Source of the DNA: Vitellaria paradoxa
Taxonomy: Eukaryota; Streptophyta; Magnoliopsida; Ericales; Sapotaceae
Direction: 5' to 3'
NCBI GenBank assembly: GCA_019916065.1
Contig: CM034239.1
Span: forward strand, 38,154,419 to 38,218,418
Length of the DNA stretch: 64,000 bases
Position numbers and translations under genes: made by a program. Within the stretch, counting starts at the first letter, position 1, and every line of letters starts with the position of its first letter. Shown here piece by piece: positions 1-12,380 of this stretch. The notes under the pieces were generated by a model, which saw only the letters and a list, made by a program, of their open reading frames with translations, searched no databases and was not told the DNA's origin.

Positions 1-555
1 TCCGGATGGTACTTAATTTTTATTGAATTAAAAAATTATGAATGTTCTTGGAGTGTTAAATTAAAATTCAATAAAAAAATAAAAGTATTCTCAAACTGTT
101 GAATTAAAAGTTGACAGTCGAGATGAATGTTATTAGACCGGTACTATATATTTTTTGAATTAAAAATTATGAATATTTTCGGATCATTAGATTAAAATTC
201 AATAAAAAATATATGAGTATTCTTAGTTAAATTAAAAGTTAACCGTTGTGTAATCGCAATATGTAAATCGTTAAATTCAAATGAGATGATTCACATCAAA
301 ATAAATTTAATAAATTTTTTTAAATTTATTTTTGTTATGTAATATTGGATTTTAATTTTTTTTTTTTTTTTCACACACAAACATCCATTTCTACGTATTG
401 GATTTTAATTAGCCGAGTCACAATTTTGATATCAAAAAGGTGACGTCGGACCGGGTTCCGGGTCCCCTCATTTCGAATAAATATCCCATGTCCTATGTAA
501 ACAGAGAGAGAGTGAAGGAGAGAGAGAGAGAGAGAGGGACAAAAACCAAGGAAAG
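1..555. promoter_or_regulatory. AT-rich upstream region and 5' leader of the PUX5-like gene
   Basis: The first ~420 bases are AT-rich and hold two imperfect copies of an ATTAAAAATTATGAATRTT-like motif (near 25-60 and 150-185). Base composition shifts at about 440, and a purine-rich (GA)n tract at 503-536 lies directly before the ATG, as is common in plant 5'UTRs. No TATA box could be assigned with confidence. Confidence 0.4.
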
Positions 556-3309
556 ATGGGCAAAGAAGCGGACGGAGAAAAGAATCCCAACAGCCACACT
601 GATCTGATCAACACATTCTGCGAGATCACCTCTTCGTCCCCAGAAGAAGCCCTCTTCTTCTTGGAAAGCCACAACTTCCACCTCGATTCCGCAGTCTCCA
701 CCTTCCTCGAAACCTCCTCCTCCGCCCCAGTCCCCGCCGCAGCTCCGTCGCAGTCGCAGTCGCGGTCGCGGTCGCGGTCGCCGTCCCCTTCACCCTCACC
801 ACCGTCTTCATCTCCGTCCCGCTCCCGATCGCCGTCTCCACCGCCTGCCCTTTCCCGGCAGCCCAACCGCTACAGTCTCCGATCGCGGCAGCCCATGGAC
901 TCCAACCCCAACGGGAGGCGCCCTGCCAATCGTACGGGCGGCATTCGCTCGCTCTCAGATCTGAATCGTTCGTCTAGGGAGGGCTCCGGTAGCGATTCCG
1001 ATGAGCCTCAGGAGTACTACACTGGTGGCGAGAAGAGGTACTGCTTTCCTCGGCTCATGTCTAATTCCCATTTTGCCCTTTCGTTTCTGCTTGGTTCCTG
1101 GGAAAATTTAGGAATATAAAAGAAAGGGTGGCTCATCATCCCGTAATTACCAATTGATTCTCTTTCACTAATCGAGTCGAGTAACTATCGATTTGTTGGT
1201 ATTATGAGTTTTTGTGCAAAATCCAGTTTCATGGACCCAATGCTTATGACACATCTCTCTCCAGTTATGCTGTATGGGATATAGTGGAATCCCTTGGAAG
1301 ACAGGGTTTGCATATGCCCACAGAGATGCCAAAAACTTGCATATCCATAAGCACGTTTTTGAATTACATCTTTTAGTCAAATTGAGTTTACAAGACTTTG
1401 ATGAAACGATTAGAAATAATTCAATGCGTATCTTAGATTATTAGATCTGTGTATATCATCTGTGAGGGTTTGTCATTAATACTTGATGAAGGTATTTTTA
1501 ACCCTAAATTCAAAGTATTTTTGAAGAAATTCTAACATATGAGATTTGACTTTGTTAATATTCCCAGTGGAATGCTTGTTCAAGATCCAACCAAAGCCAA
1601 TGATGTGGATGCAATTTTCACTCAAGTTAGAAGAGCAGGAGTTGTGGAAGGACTTTTTGATCACCATCGCCCATCGTCAAGCTCAAGAAGCTTTACTGGA
1701 ACAGGGAGACTACTTTCAGGAGAGACTGTGTCAGCTGCTCCTCAGCATCCTGAATTTGTCACACACAATATCACTTTCTGGAGTAATGGGTTCACAGTAG
1801 ATGATGGTCCACTGCGGAGGTTGGATGATCCGGAAAATGCTTCCCTCTTGGAGGTAGTATAATTTCTTCTCATCTTGAGTGGTATTGTTGGGTCCCAATC
1901 TGAATGAATTATCTTTGCACTTTCGAGTTTTTATCGATTGTCATGCTCTTCTGTGTAGAGATGATTCAGCAGAACTATTCATTGATGATGAACTTAATCA
2001 AATATTGTTTAATTCACTCAATTTACTTTGTCAAGGGTGAAAAACTCCTACAATTGGAGGTGGTACAGAAACATTATCCATGAAATTCAATAATTGAAAA
2101 TGATCTTGCTTGCTTGAATTTGCAAATTGACGAAGCAACTGTTAATTATTATGGATTAATGAATCAAAATAGTTCTTTCTCTTTCTCTTTCATAGGGGAA
2201 AACTTTCAAATGGAATCTCATTCATCACATATGCCATTTATGCATTTGGTCAAAGTTTGAAAGATTAAGTATTTTGTTTTGTTTTTTGTTTTTTTTTTAA
2301 TTATTATTATTATGTTTTTAAAGTTCGTTTTTGGCTTTCAAAGAGAGCCTCCTACTCGGTTGATGATTTATTGAATTTCACAAAATCATGGGATATTTAT
2401 GGTCATGTAGGAGTGTGGCAAGTTGGTTTGTTGTTGTCTTATGTAATTTGAATATGCTTGATGAGTTGATTGAATTTCACATAATCATGGATATTTATGG
2501 CATATACAGCCAGTTGATTTGTTGTCTTGCGTAATCTGAATATGCTTGGATTGAGAATCTGATGGCTCTCATTTGTTATTTTCTTTATTTGAAAAGAAAA
2601 ATTATTCCTCTTCTGAATTCCCATTTCTGAGTTAGCCAAGTTTAGCTAGAATTTATGCCCCTTTTTTTGAGACCATTTGATCTTATTTGCAAACGTAGAT
2701 GATTTTCTAATTGTGTGGAGGTGATCTTGTGGTTCCCTTGCATCTCAATGCAGAGCATCAGAAAGTCTGAGTGTCCAAAAGAACTTGAGCCAGCAGATAG
2801 AAGGACCACAGTCCATGTCAATTTGAGGAGGAAAGAAGAAAATTGCCCAGTGCGTTCATATTTCTTTCCTCAGTTACTTGTGTTTAGTTTCTGTTCATTG
2901 TCAGTGTCCACCAACCACATTTTTTTTTTTTTTTTTCCTTGTGCAGATACCAGAGATGCCCCTTCCCTCATTTCAGGGTGTGGGAAGAACTTTAGGAAAC
3001 ACCTCATCAGCGGCTGCTACCCCTTCTCTCAACACTGCTCCAGTCCCATCCATGGGTCTAGTCGTGGATGATACACTACCTGCTACCTCAATTCAGCTCA
3101 GGTTGGTAGATGGTACACGCATGGTTTCACGCTTCAACCATCACCATACCATAAGAGATATCCGGGCTTTCATTGATGCATCGAGGCCTGGGGGACCAAG
3201 AACCTATCAACTGCAGACTGTGGGGTTCCCTCCAAAACAGCTCACTGATCTGGACCAGTCAATTGAACAGGCCGGACTAGGCAATTCTGTTGTGATCCAG
3301 AAATTATAG
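556..3309 (+). CDS. PUX5: PUX5-like plant UBX-domain protein (CDC48 adaptor), 4 exons
   Basis: Exons 556-1037, 1568-1853, 2754-2849 and 2947-3309 join in frame with GT-AG introns to give 408 residues. Domains: UBA-like helices at about residues 10-50 ([20 protein letters not shown]), a Ser/Pro/Arg-rich linker at about 55-115, a nuclear-effector-like turn spanning the exon 1/2 junction ([15 protein letters not shown]), a SEP domain at about 226-288 ([21 protein letters not shown]), and a C-terminal UBX domain at about 335-408 that includes the GFPPKQL loop used by UBX folds to grip the CDC48/p97 N-domain. This is the p47/Shp1 architecture; family members recruit ubiquitylated clients to CDC48. 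Arabidopsis PUX5 is about 420 residues while PUX3 and PUX4 are near 300, so length favours PUX5. The start is the first ATG after the GA-rich leader and opens directly into the UBA-like region. The linker is encoded by CGGTCG/CAGTCG-type repeats, so its length may vary between alleles. The orthology call is from memory. Confidence 0.93.
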
Positions 3310-3855
3310 CAAGTCTGCATAGTCAGTTGTCAATAAGACTCAGATATATCAGTTAGACATTAACTGCCCTTACTCTGTATTGCTTTCATTTGAGGCGTGG
3401 AATAGCTCTTTTCTTTTCACACACATTTAAGTCAAATACTTTTTCTTCTCGGATCTAGAGAGCTAGCTATCTACTGGGAACTCAGATTTTTCTGAATCAG
3501 TGTATGTTTTCTGAGCTCAGAATGCTGAACTGATCCAGTTTCAGCCAATGATGATGGATGTTGATTCTTGTTATGGCAGCGCAATCCAAGAACTGTTACT
3601 TGGCAAATGGAAGTTCTAACATCTCTGTGGCTGCAGGTCTTCATTCAAGGATTGAATTCTCTATTTTGGCATTGATAAGCTCAAGTAGACTGTTCCAAAC
3701 TAGGACTTTTGCCTTATTTTTCCAAGAGGGTTTGTGACTCGGCAGTTTTGTTATGACTTGGATACGTGTGTGATGAGAGGGTCGGTGTTTTTTCCAATCT
3801 CCCGCTGGAGAAATTTATTATAATTAGGCCAAGTGAAAGGCCAGCTCTTTTCAAA

Positions 3856-3858
<3 letters not shown>

Positions 3859-3893
<35 letters not shown>
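3859..3893. repeat. (CT)n microsatellite
   Basis: An uninterrupted CT dinucleotide run about 560 bases downstream of the PUX5-like stop codon. It may lie in or just past the 3'UTR. Confidence 0.9.
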
Positions 3894-3897
<4 letters not shown>

Positions 3898-4026
3898 GGG
3901 AATGACAGAAGCAAAACATTTACTGGCTTCCTTCTAACCCAGAGAAGTACGTGACTCGTTAATCTAATATGGGCTGTTTTGGAGTTATAAAAGTTAAAAT
4001 AAAATGTGATTTACGCTATATTTTTT

Positions 4027-4293
4027 GGTGATTGGAGTGTAATCAATACATCACAAAAGATAAGAGTGTAATTAACAAATTGCAAAAGATAGAGATGGAT
4101 GGAGAAATTTTGTTTGGTGATTAGAGTGTAATCAATAGATCACAAAAGATGAGAGTGTAATCAACAAATTATAAAAGATAGAGGTAAAGAGTGAAAATTT
4201 GTTAGGTGATTAGAGTGTAATCAATAGATCACAAAACATTAGTGTGTAATCAACAAATTGTAAAAAATCGAGATAGACAGTGAAAATTTGTTT
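4027..4293. repeat. Minisatellite, three 89-bp units
   Basis: Units begin at 4027, 4116 and 4205 with GGTGATTRGAGTGTAATCAA and keep an exact 89-base spacing. Each unit contains two GAGTGTAATYAA-like sub-repeats. No coding potential is seen. Confidence 0.9.
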
Positions 4294-4369
4294 GAAGTGT
4301 TCGAACGGATTTTAATGCACTTTTGACATTTTGTGTCAAATTTTTTTTTTTTTTTGGTAGAAATGTAGA

Positions 4370-4706
4370 TATTTATATAAATTTATAAATAATCATAGAG
4401 ATGTGTAGAGTTTTTTTTTTTTTTTTTTTGTGTTTTTTAATACTCCAAACGTGCCCTATATGCAGATGGTGTGACAAGAATACTAGATTTGAAGGTGATT
4501 AGACCCACAATAAGTGGTTATAGAAGCGTAAAGTACTTTTTATAGATTTATATAAATTTATAAATAATTATAAAAATGTGTAGAGATTTTTTTTGTATTT
4601 TTTAGTATTCCAAACATGCCTTATATGCAAATAGTGTGACAAGAAGACTAGATTTGAGGGCGATTAAACCCCCAATAAGTGGTTTAGAAGCATAAAGTGT
4701 TTTTTA
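4370..4706. repeat. Tandem duplication, ~177-bp unit
   Basis: ATTTATATAAATTTATAAAT recurs at 4370 and 4547. The shared stretch runs on through GTGTGACAAGAA, ACTAGATTTGA and CAATAAGTGGTT, so the two copies are collinear across the whole unit, with small differences and variable T-runs. Confidence 0.85.
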
Positions 4707-4729
4707 TATTTAAGGATTGAAGTACTTAA

Positions 4730-4864
4730 GTGTGTGTTTAGAGTGAAAAAAAATGAAATAAATTGAGAGTTCGTAATACGTGTAATAAAAAAAAGTTAAT
4801 GTGATATAAAGTTAACATAAATTTATAAAATATTTTGTAATTTTTTTACAAACCAAACAGAACC
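4730..4864 (-). mobile_element. Tourist-like MITE copy, TAA duplication
   Basis: The element is bracketed by TAA at 4727-4729 and 4865-4867 and has GTGTGTTTAG / CCAAACAGAACC ends. Its interior (GTAATACGTG, GTGATATAAAGTTAACA) matches the reverse complement of the copy at 16938-17105, so both belong to one family in opposite orientation. Confidence 0.75.
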
Positions 4865-4891
4865 TAAATCAACCATTTTGGTTCGATGGGT

Positions 4892-5091
4892 TACATATGC
4901 GTCTATCATTTGGTTACCTGGATATTTGGATTCAATAGAGAAGATGAGGTTGACATAGTTGAGTTGACGGCTTGAATTTTGTTAAATTTTAATTCAACAT
5001 TTGTTACCAGATATTTGGACTGAATAGAGTATCTGGGGTTGATATAACTGATCTGACGGCTTGAATTTTGTTAAATTTTAATTTAATAGCT
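4892..5091. repeat. Two-copy tandem repeat, ~90-bp unit
   Basis: GGTTACCTGGATATTTGG and GTTACCAGATATTTGGAC start two diverged copies. Both continue into GACGGCTTGAATTTTGTTAA followed by ATTTTAATT. Nothing coding is seen. Confidence 0.75.
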
Positions 5092-5948
5092 AACAACCCG
5101 AATGTCGCCCTGCCCCTTTTCTTGAATAGATAGACCCCAGAAAATGCTGGATGTGCAATCCGGATTGAATGGATAATACCTCAAATTGCCGGCATCCCGT
5201 GGGGATTTGGCTTGCCGAATTTCTGTATTTAATTTAATCTCTTCGAGAACCAACATTTTAAATCCAAACCGTTAGGGGGGAAAAAATAACTTTTACATTT
5301 AAAATATTAATAACAATTTTTAAAATTAAAAATTTCATTTTGAAATTTTTAATTTGGAACCGTTTGACTCTTAGAATTGTTTCGATAAATGAAATTTTAT
5401 ATCTAAAACAAAACTTTTAATACATATATATAAATAAAGTTTTATATTTAGAACTTAAGTAAAATTAAATTGATTTGAAAAAAATATCAAATTCAATTAT
5501 ATTATAAATATGATATTATGAGACGTGGGGGAAATTTTATTCACTTAAAGAATTAATTTTTATTAAATTTTATTATTTTTACTAGAATTTTAAGAAGTAA
5601 AAAAAATTAAAATTTTGGTGCCGCTTGGAAATCTAAATTTTAACAACTTTTGGCATTTTTTGTCAAAGCTTGCTAGTTATAATTGTTAGTACTTTAGTAA
5701 AACAAGTAGTAATTTTTAGCAATTGTTTACGACTTTGGTATTTGATAAAATTATTGGTAAATTGTAATAATTTTTAGCAACTTTTAATAATGTTTAACAA
5801 ATTTTGATAATTTTTTAATTAACAAGTTACTGTAACTGAGTAGAAAAATAATAAAAATTAATAATTTATCAAACACTCAAAAAGTAAAAGTTAACTTTTT
5901 TTTTACTAAAACTTACGTTTCCAAACACAACCTTACAACTTAAAATAA

Positions 5949-6093
5949 GGGTGCGTTTGAAGTCTCAAAAAAAATCAATGGATGGGATTGATGTGATGTA
6001 TAATTGATAGGTAGTAAAATGTGATTGAAAGAATTTAAAAATTTTTGTAATTTTTAAAAATTTTTAATTTTTTCTGTGGTTCCAAACGAGCCC
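5949..6093. mobile_element. Short TAA-flanked MITE
   Basis: Ends GGGTGCGTTTGAAG and CCAAACGAGCCC form an imperfect terminal inverted repeat, flanked by TAA at 5946-5948 and 6094-6096. At 145 bases, AT-rich and non-coding, it fits a Tourist/Harbinger-type MITE. Confidence 0.7.
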
Positions 6094-9000
6094 TAATATT
6101 AAATTCAACTCACATCATTTTGATTCCAAAAGAATAAGAATCAGTGAAGGTTCTCACCAAAATCTCCTTTTTCACTCTCAAGCCTCCAGCAAGTCGTCCT
6201 TTTCACACTCTATCCAATGGAAAATTTTACAGTACATTAGGTGGTTTACATTAGGTGGTTTTCAAGTACAATACCTAAGAACTAAAAACTAACCTTCAAT
6301 CCAATTAAACTGTGATGGGCCCAAATTTAAGCAATTTAACAAAAAGCCGCTTACATTTTTCTCCCTTGTTTCACAAAAAGTCAACTTACTGGGCCACAAG
6401 TGTTAAACGGATAATTATAAAGTTTTATAAATTAATAACTTAAGGTATATAAATTTATGGAAAAAGATGTATAACTAAATAGATCAATGTGAAAATATAT
6501 ATGGTTAAAGTTATATAAATTAATGACTGCATACTTTTATGACTAAAGTCGTATAAATTAATGGTCTAATCTGTATAAATATATAGATAAGGGTGTAGAA
6601 TAATTAAAAATAGACCAATATTTTCATGGTCCAATGTGAATAATTTGATAGACAAAGTACAAGTTTTTAAGGATTAAGGTGAATAGTTTTATATGTTCAC
6701 CTATCATATAACATGTAAAAGAAAAGAATCTTATTGTCCTTCATATATTCTAACTTAGACTCTGACATTAATCTGTCACGACTCGAATTTCGTAACTAGA
6801 GGAATGAGCTAATTAATCAAATGAATCTAACATAAAGTAACCATAAATCCAATCAAAATCATATAACTACTCTGGAGCAGACATTCACAACAACAACAAC
6901 AATAATAATAATAAAAGTTTCGGTTATACCGACCAATAAAACTCTAATATAATATCCAAAATAATAACTAGACACTCTACCCTTTACAACAATATCGAAT
7001 AAATATCTAATATAAAATAATATAATTTCCTCGAAGTACAAAATAATATAAAAAAAATCAACCTAAACACATGATGGGCCTACTTATATCTCGGGTTCTA
7101 TACTTGCAACACAGTTTGTAGAAACATGAGCACTGAACCACGTGCTCATGATACATATAAAACAAATATAATATGCAACACAAACTCTAATACGATACTA
7201 TCATATAACCAATATAACAAATTGACCAGATAATATAATCATGTCATCATATCATAACATCAATATTTAATATATCACATATCATCATCAGATCTCATTA
7301 TCATCACATCAACATAACACATGCTAAGTAGATACTATGTAAGATCAATCCATGATTAGCGATCACAGTCTAAACCATTATCCTTTATAGGTTAATCACC
7401 AAACGTAAACGATGAACTGAACTGTTGTTGTTTATAGGTCTTAGTTGAAGAATCACGATTAACCAAGTCAACGTTGTCGTTTATGGATCAGTATCTATGG
7501 CTCGTGATTAACCAATATCAACTATCATCGCGTTATAGGTTACTAACTTACTAGCATGATAATGAAATCCTACACAAGTTTAAGAACTCTAAACCTAAGG
7601 TTATTCACATACCCTTCTATTTATCAGTATCCACTATCCCCAAATCAACAGCATATAGCCATATATCAATACTGCTTTATATCTATTTTCAGTTTTAATA
7701 ACATCATCATTAACATAATTACGTTCTATATATCATATCAAAGTCTATTTCAGATCACAAATCATATTCATTTATATATCATTATTAATTTATTTTTATT
7801 TGTCCTTATCAAGTTATAATTGAAAATCAGTATCCTTGAAAACTAGTTCATAAGTACAATATTATTTGTTTAGAAAATCATTTTTGTTTATTAAAAGTAG
7901 TTTTGAAAAACCTCATGAGTTTGGCGCCTAAAGAAAAAGTCGGTAAACCTAGGGGAAAGGCGAGCTCAGTCTAGGTGTCTGGGTCCTCAAGTCATGCGCT
8001 CAACCTAGAAGGTTTGTGTGCCTGAGTTTTCTCTAGTGTTCATGCTCTGTCTTTTTTTTTTTTTTTTAGTTTTGTACGTTTTTTAAATCTTGAATTTTGA
8101 TTTTAAAACATTTTTTTCAAAAAATTTCATTAAATTTCATTCTCTATTCAAATATAAACACCTCCATATAATTAATTTAACTTTTAGCTAATCTTAGAAC
8201 ACGAATCAATTACACCATTTGTCATCTTCTTCCTCCATCAACACACGGGTGTATACACACGGACATATCTATATCAATTCTCCACTCATACAACAAAATA
8301 GCTAATCATCCAAACCAATATCAAGGTATGCAAAATTACACCATATAAGCAAGAACAATGCATTAAATCTTTACTTCAATTGCTCGGGAAAGAAAGAAAA
8401 TAAATTAACAGTAACACTTGAAAAACTCAGAGAAGCTAGAAACTTGACACGATTAATCTACAACTCCAACATTGAAACAACCATTCCAACATGTTCAAAA
8501 TCAATCTAATTGATCATCTATAAGAGTAATTGAAATGGTTTTGAGTAAAACTCAACTTACCAAGTTCGGTTCCTTTTCTTGGCTAATTGCTAGTACCCGA
8601 AAACATATATACATTATACATATATGCATATATAGGGGCAAGAGCCTTTGGGAGGAAGAAAAAAAAAGGCTAAACTGATGGGCAATAATTCTATAACACA
8701 TACATCACTAGGCTAAAATAGGAAAAAGACCAGAAATGACTGACGGTTGAAAAACCAAAAAAAGTCATCTACATAAAGTTGATGTGATAGCCTAGGCACC
8801 TAAGGGAAAAAATGGGTGCACCGACCTTGCCTATGCGCTCGGGAAAACCAACCTATGTGCATGGACAAAACCATGCACTCGGTCCTTTAGGTCAATGTGC
8901 ACAAACCACTATTTAGGCTCAAATTTTGCTAAATGTTGATAAAATCCAAAACCAAATCTTGGAAATCGAGCAACTGAGTCATCTAATGCATTAAATTAAA

Positions 9001-10190
9001 CACATTTTTATGCCATTAAACTATAATCATTTGTATCAGGAATAAAATACTATGTATCAAAACACGTCATTAAAATTTTAGTACTCTTTAACTCTAAACT
9101 GAAAACCAATAATATAACATAACTCAACAATTATCTACTCGAGCCCAAAGATAACATACACAAGTGTTCATTTAATATGTGTTTATTGTGTTTCAATCTT
9201 TACAATATAGTTTTATGAATCATGATTTCCTGAGGCCTAAGTTTCATCCTTTTCATAAATATTATTCTTGTTACAAAATCAATCAAATTAAATCTTATGC
9301 AACATATTCAAGAAATATATACAACTAAATAGATAACCGAAAGTTAATATTGAAATTGCCTTGACAAAGACAAATTTTGGACATAAATTATGATAATTCA
9401 TATAAAATAGAAACAAATAAACATTTTGGTTAATTCAAAGCCTAACATGCTTAGAATTAAGTCTAATTTCATATAAATAAAATTTTGAATTTATTCATGT
9501 ATCCAATTAATACAGATTTTAAGATAACCAAACAGGTATTTTTGTTTTGAACCATACAAAACAACCATCTTTGAATATTTTTATAAAATTTATTTTACTT
9601 ATGAAAATTATGAAATTCTTTAGATGATACTATTTTATATGTTAAGATTCATGTGTAAACATTTAACAAAATAACTCAGTTTATAAATATGATTTGTATT
9701 AAAAGATCGGACTCCTAATAATGTAGAAACTCAGACCGAACATTCAAATTTGACTATTTTTATAAAATTAATTTCAATTCTAAATATTATTATATATTTC
9801 AAAAATATTCCTCTATATGTATAGTTTCATGTTTAATAATTTGAGAAATTAATTCACTTTATAACTATGATTTTTAAATAAAAAATCAAACTAGTACCAA
9901 CGTAAAAAATCAAACAAAATAGTTGTATGACTCTAAATGGGACATGGTTTATGTTATTATGTATGTTTATGTGTGATTATATTGTATCCTGTGTCACGGG
10001 AATTTTGGAGCATGACAACAGATTTGTCAAATGAAAATATATAAGGATTCAAAATCACTATTTGCATTTGGCTTGTAATAGAAAATAAAAGAAAAAAGTA
10101 TAGGGCTTGAGAAATTACAAATAATAAAATTAGAAAATTAATCTTTTAATCAATGTCTATTTTTTATGTTCTTTTAATATACTTAAATAA
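6094..10190. other. AT-rich intergenic repeat-like region, no gene seen
   Basis: No open frame here resembles a protein. Between TGTCACGACTCGAATTTCG at about 6775 and GGAATTTTGGAGCATGACA at about 10017 lies a ~3.2 kb stretch with TGTCA...TGACA-type ends and inner strings such as GTTTGGCGCCTAAAG (about 7918) and TAGCCTAGGCACCTAAGGG (about 8790). This resembles a decayed repeat, perhaps LTR-derived, but I see no convincing target-site duplication and no retroelement protein. Confidence 0.4.
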
Positions 10191-10421
10191 AGGGTCCATT
10201 TGGCGCGATGAATTTTAATGAAAATCTCTGAATATATCTGAAAAAATTATAATTTTTTATTACATTTTTACATATTCTTACCTTCTCGAAGTTCCAAAAT
10301 AATTCAATACTTTCTAAAAATAAATGTGCATAACTGGAATTCAATTAACCGAATAGCAAAAAATTTTTCTGATTTTGTCACCATGGACTCCTAAGCTGCT
10401 AAATGATACCCATTGTGACCA

Positions 10422-10590
10422 ATTTTTTCTAAACCATCCTGACGTATATCAAGCTAGCATTTGGACGGTTTTGTTTCTGTTGTAGGTTGAGTATGGGCCA
10501 GACTCTGGCTAGTTTCTTCCAAATCGTCCCGATATATATCAAGCTAGTGTTAGACAGTTTTGTTTTTGTTGCATACTGAGTGTGGATTAG
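10422..10590. repeat. Two-copy 90-bp repeat inside the Harbinger-like element
   Basis: TATATCAAGCTAG recurs at 10445 and 10535, each copy preceded by CCATCCTGACG or CGTCCCGATA and followed by CGGTTTTGTTTCTGTTG or CAGTTTTGTTTTTGTTG. It may be part of the subterminal region of the surrounding transposon. Confidence 0.7.
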
Positions 10591-12380
10591 ACAAATAAGC
10601 TTTAGGTCACGTCAAGAAGGTATTCACGGGCTCAAAAAACTGGAGCTTGATCGAAAACAAGTCATCCAAATGGTCCACACAAAACCGTCTGGATGAAATT
10701 CAAACTAGCATAAAACCTATCACCTTAGAAGGGTGCAATTGCTTTAACTTGTTCACAGGCCAATGTATAACGATAAGAAGTGACTTTGTCCAGATGCTCC
10801 AAGGAAAATCATTGGAATGATATGTCTATATAAACCACCCACTGTCTAATAGAAATTGTGCAAGTTCAAACTAAAAAATCTCCCTGGTGTGACTTTGGCC
10901 CTCCAGTGGTTCCAGTCTTATCTAATAATCGATTCTCTAGTTGTCTCGCACCGCCTAACAAAACTGGTAGTCTCCGTTCATTCCATTACAGTCCGACAAA
11001 GTTCATACGCCTCCAACTGCTTATACGTAAGTTTACTTATCACGTTTATGTTCCAACAAATCTCGTCAATTTTTTTTAGTGTTATTTTCATATGTTGTTC
11101 GTTTTATTATTTCTAAAGTTCACTACTTTTTGCATTCGTTGTTCATCCTTATTGTTTTTGAAGTTCACTGTTCTTTTTGTATGGTGCTGTTTTCATTGTC
11201 CGTTCGCACTAGTTGTGTGATTTTTGTGTGTTGTGATGAAAATCTGCCATTAATTTTTTTGTCCTGGGAAAAAGTAGTGTTACTAAACTATTTTTATCTA
11301 ATTGGAACTATGTGTAAATTTTATGAGATTAAAATTATTTATGGTAAATAATAATTACATATTAAAATGATTTATTTTATTACAAGTTAAAATAGAATTA
11401 AAAATTTTTAGTAAAATAATAATTTATTACTAAATTATGTTCTTTAACAATATATTTTACTTTTTAAAATTTTGGGTCCCATTTCTTGTAAAATAAGTTT
11501 CGATGAAATATCAATAGTTAATATACACGTATATATGTATATATGTTTGTTAATTATTTTTTTAATCATAGAACACATTGCTTTTTTTTTTTTTGAACTA
11601 ATCATACAACACAAACGTAAAAAAAAAAAAAAAAAAAAAAATTATTATTATATACTACAAAGAGACCTCTCTATCTTAAATTTATAGCAACATTTTGTAT
11701 CTGTTTAACCAAACATAGTATAAAATATAATTTCAATTATACCAAATTCATAACCAAAAGAAAAAAAAAAGAAATAAACAAAAGTAAAATGACCTTAATC
11801 TAGTTTTTTGTTGTTTTTTCAATCACTCCACGTGAAAAAATACTGTTTATAACTCAATTTATATTCTGGCGTAAATATATTAAATAAATCTTTATTTTAA
11901 ATAGTTATTATTTGTGCATTTTATTAAACAGCATATTATATGAATACGCATTAATATAATATCTAGTCTAACTATTAGTTTAAAACAACAACTTTTGTAA
12001 TTTTTTTTAAATTAAGGAATAAATTTGTATTAGTCATTTTTTAAATTCTTTCAAATTCGATATGTTTGTCATGTACAATGTTAGATTGAAATTATTTCAT
12101 AACAATGTAAAAAAAGTAATAGTGTGGTTTCAATGTGAAACATTCAGAGCTGCATTTCGAGAAGTAGTTTAACTACTCTTTAAATGATATAATTCTAGAA
12201 ATGACAACGATAAGCATCCTTAACAAAAATCAGTTGAATGTTTTTCCATAAACGATATGGTATAGACGATACTAGCCCCGTACATAAAGGAAACGGGATA
12301 CTGAACTATCCTTTATCACATTTCGATGAGATTACACAAATCAAAGAAACAATTAGAATTAGAAGAATAAAGTAACACAC

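Noticed and set aside
468..866. Long minus-strand frame opposite PUX5-like exon 1
   Set aside because: It is a shadow of the CGGTCG-rich linker, giving only Asp/Arg/Gly repeats, with no independent gene signal.
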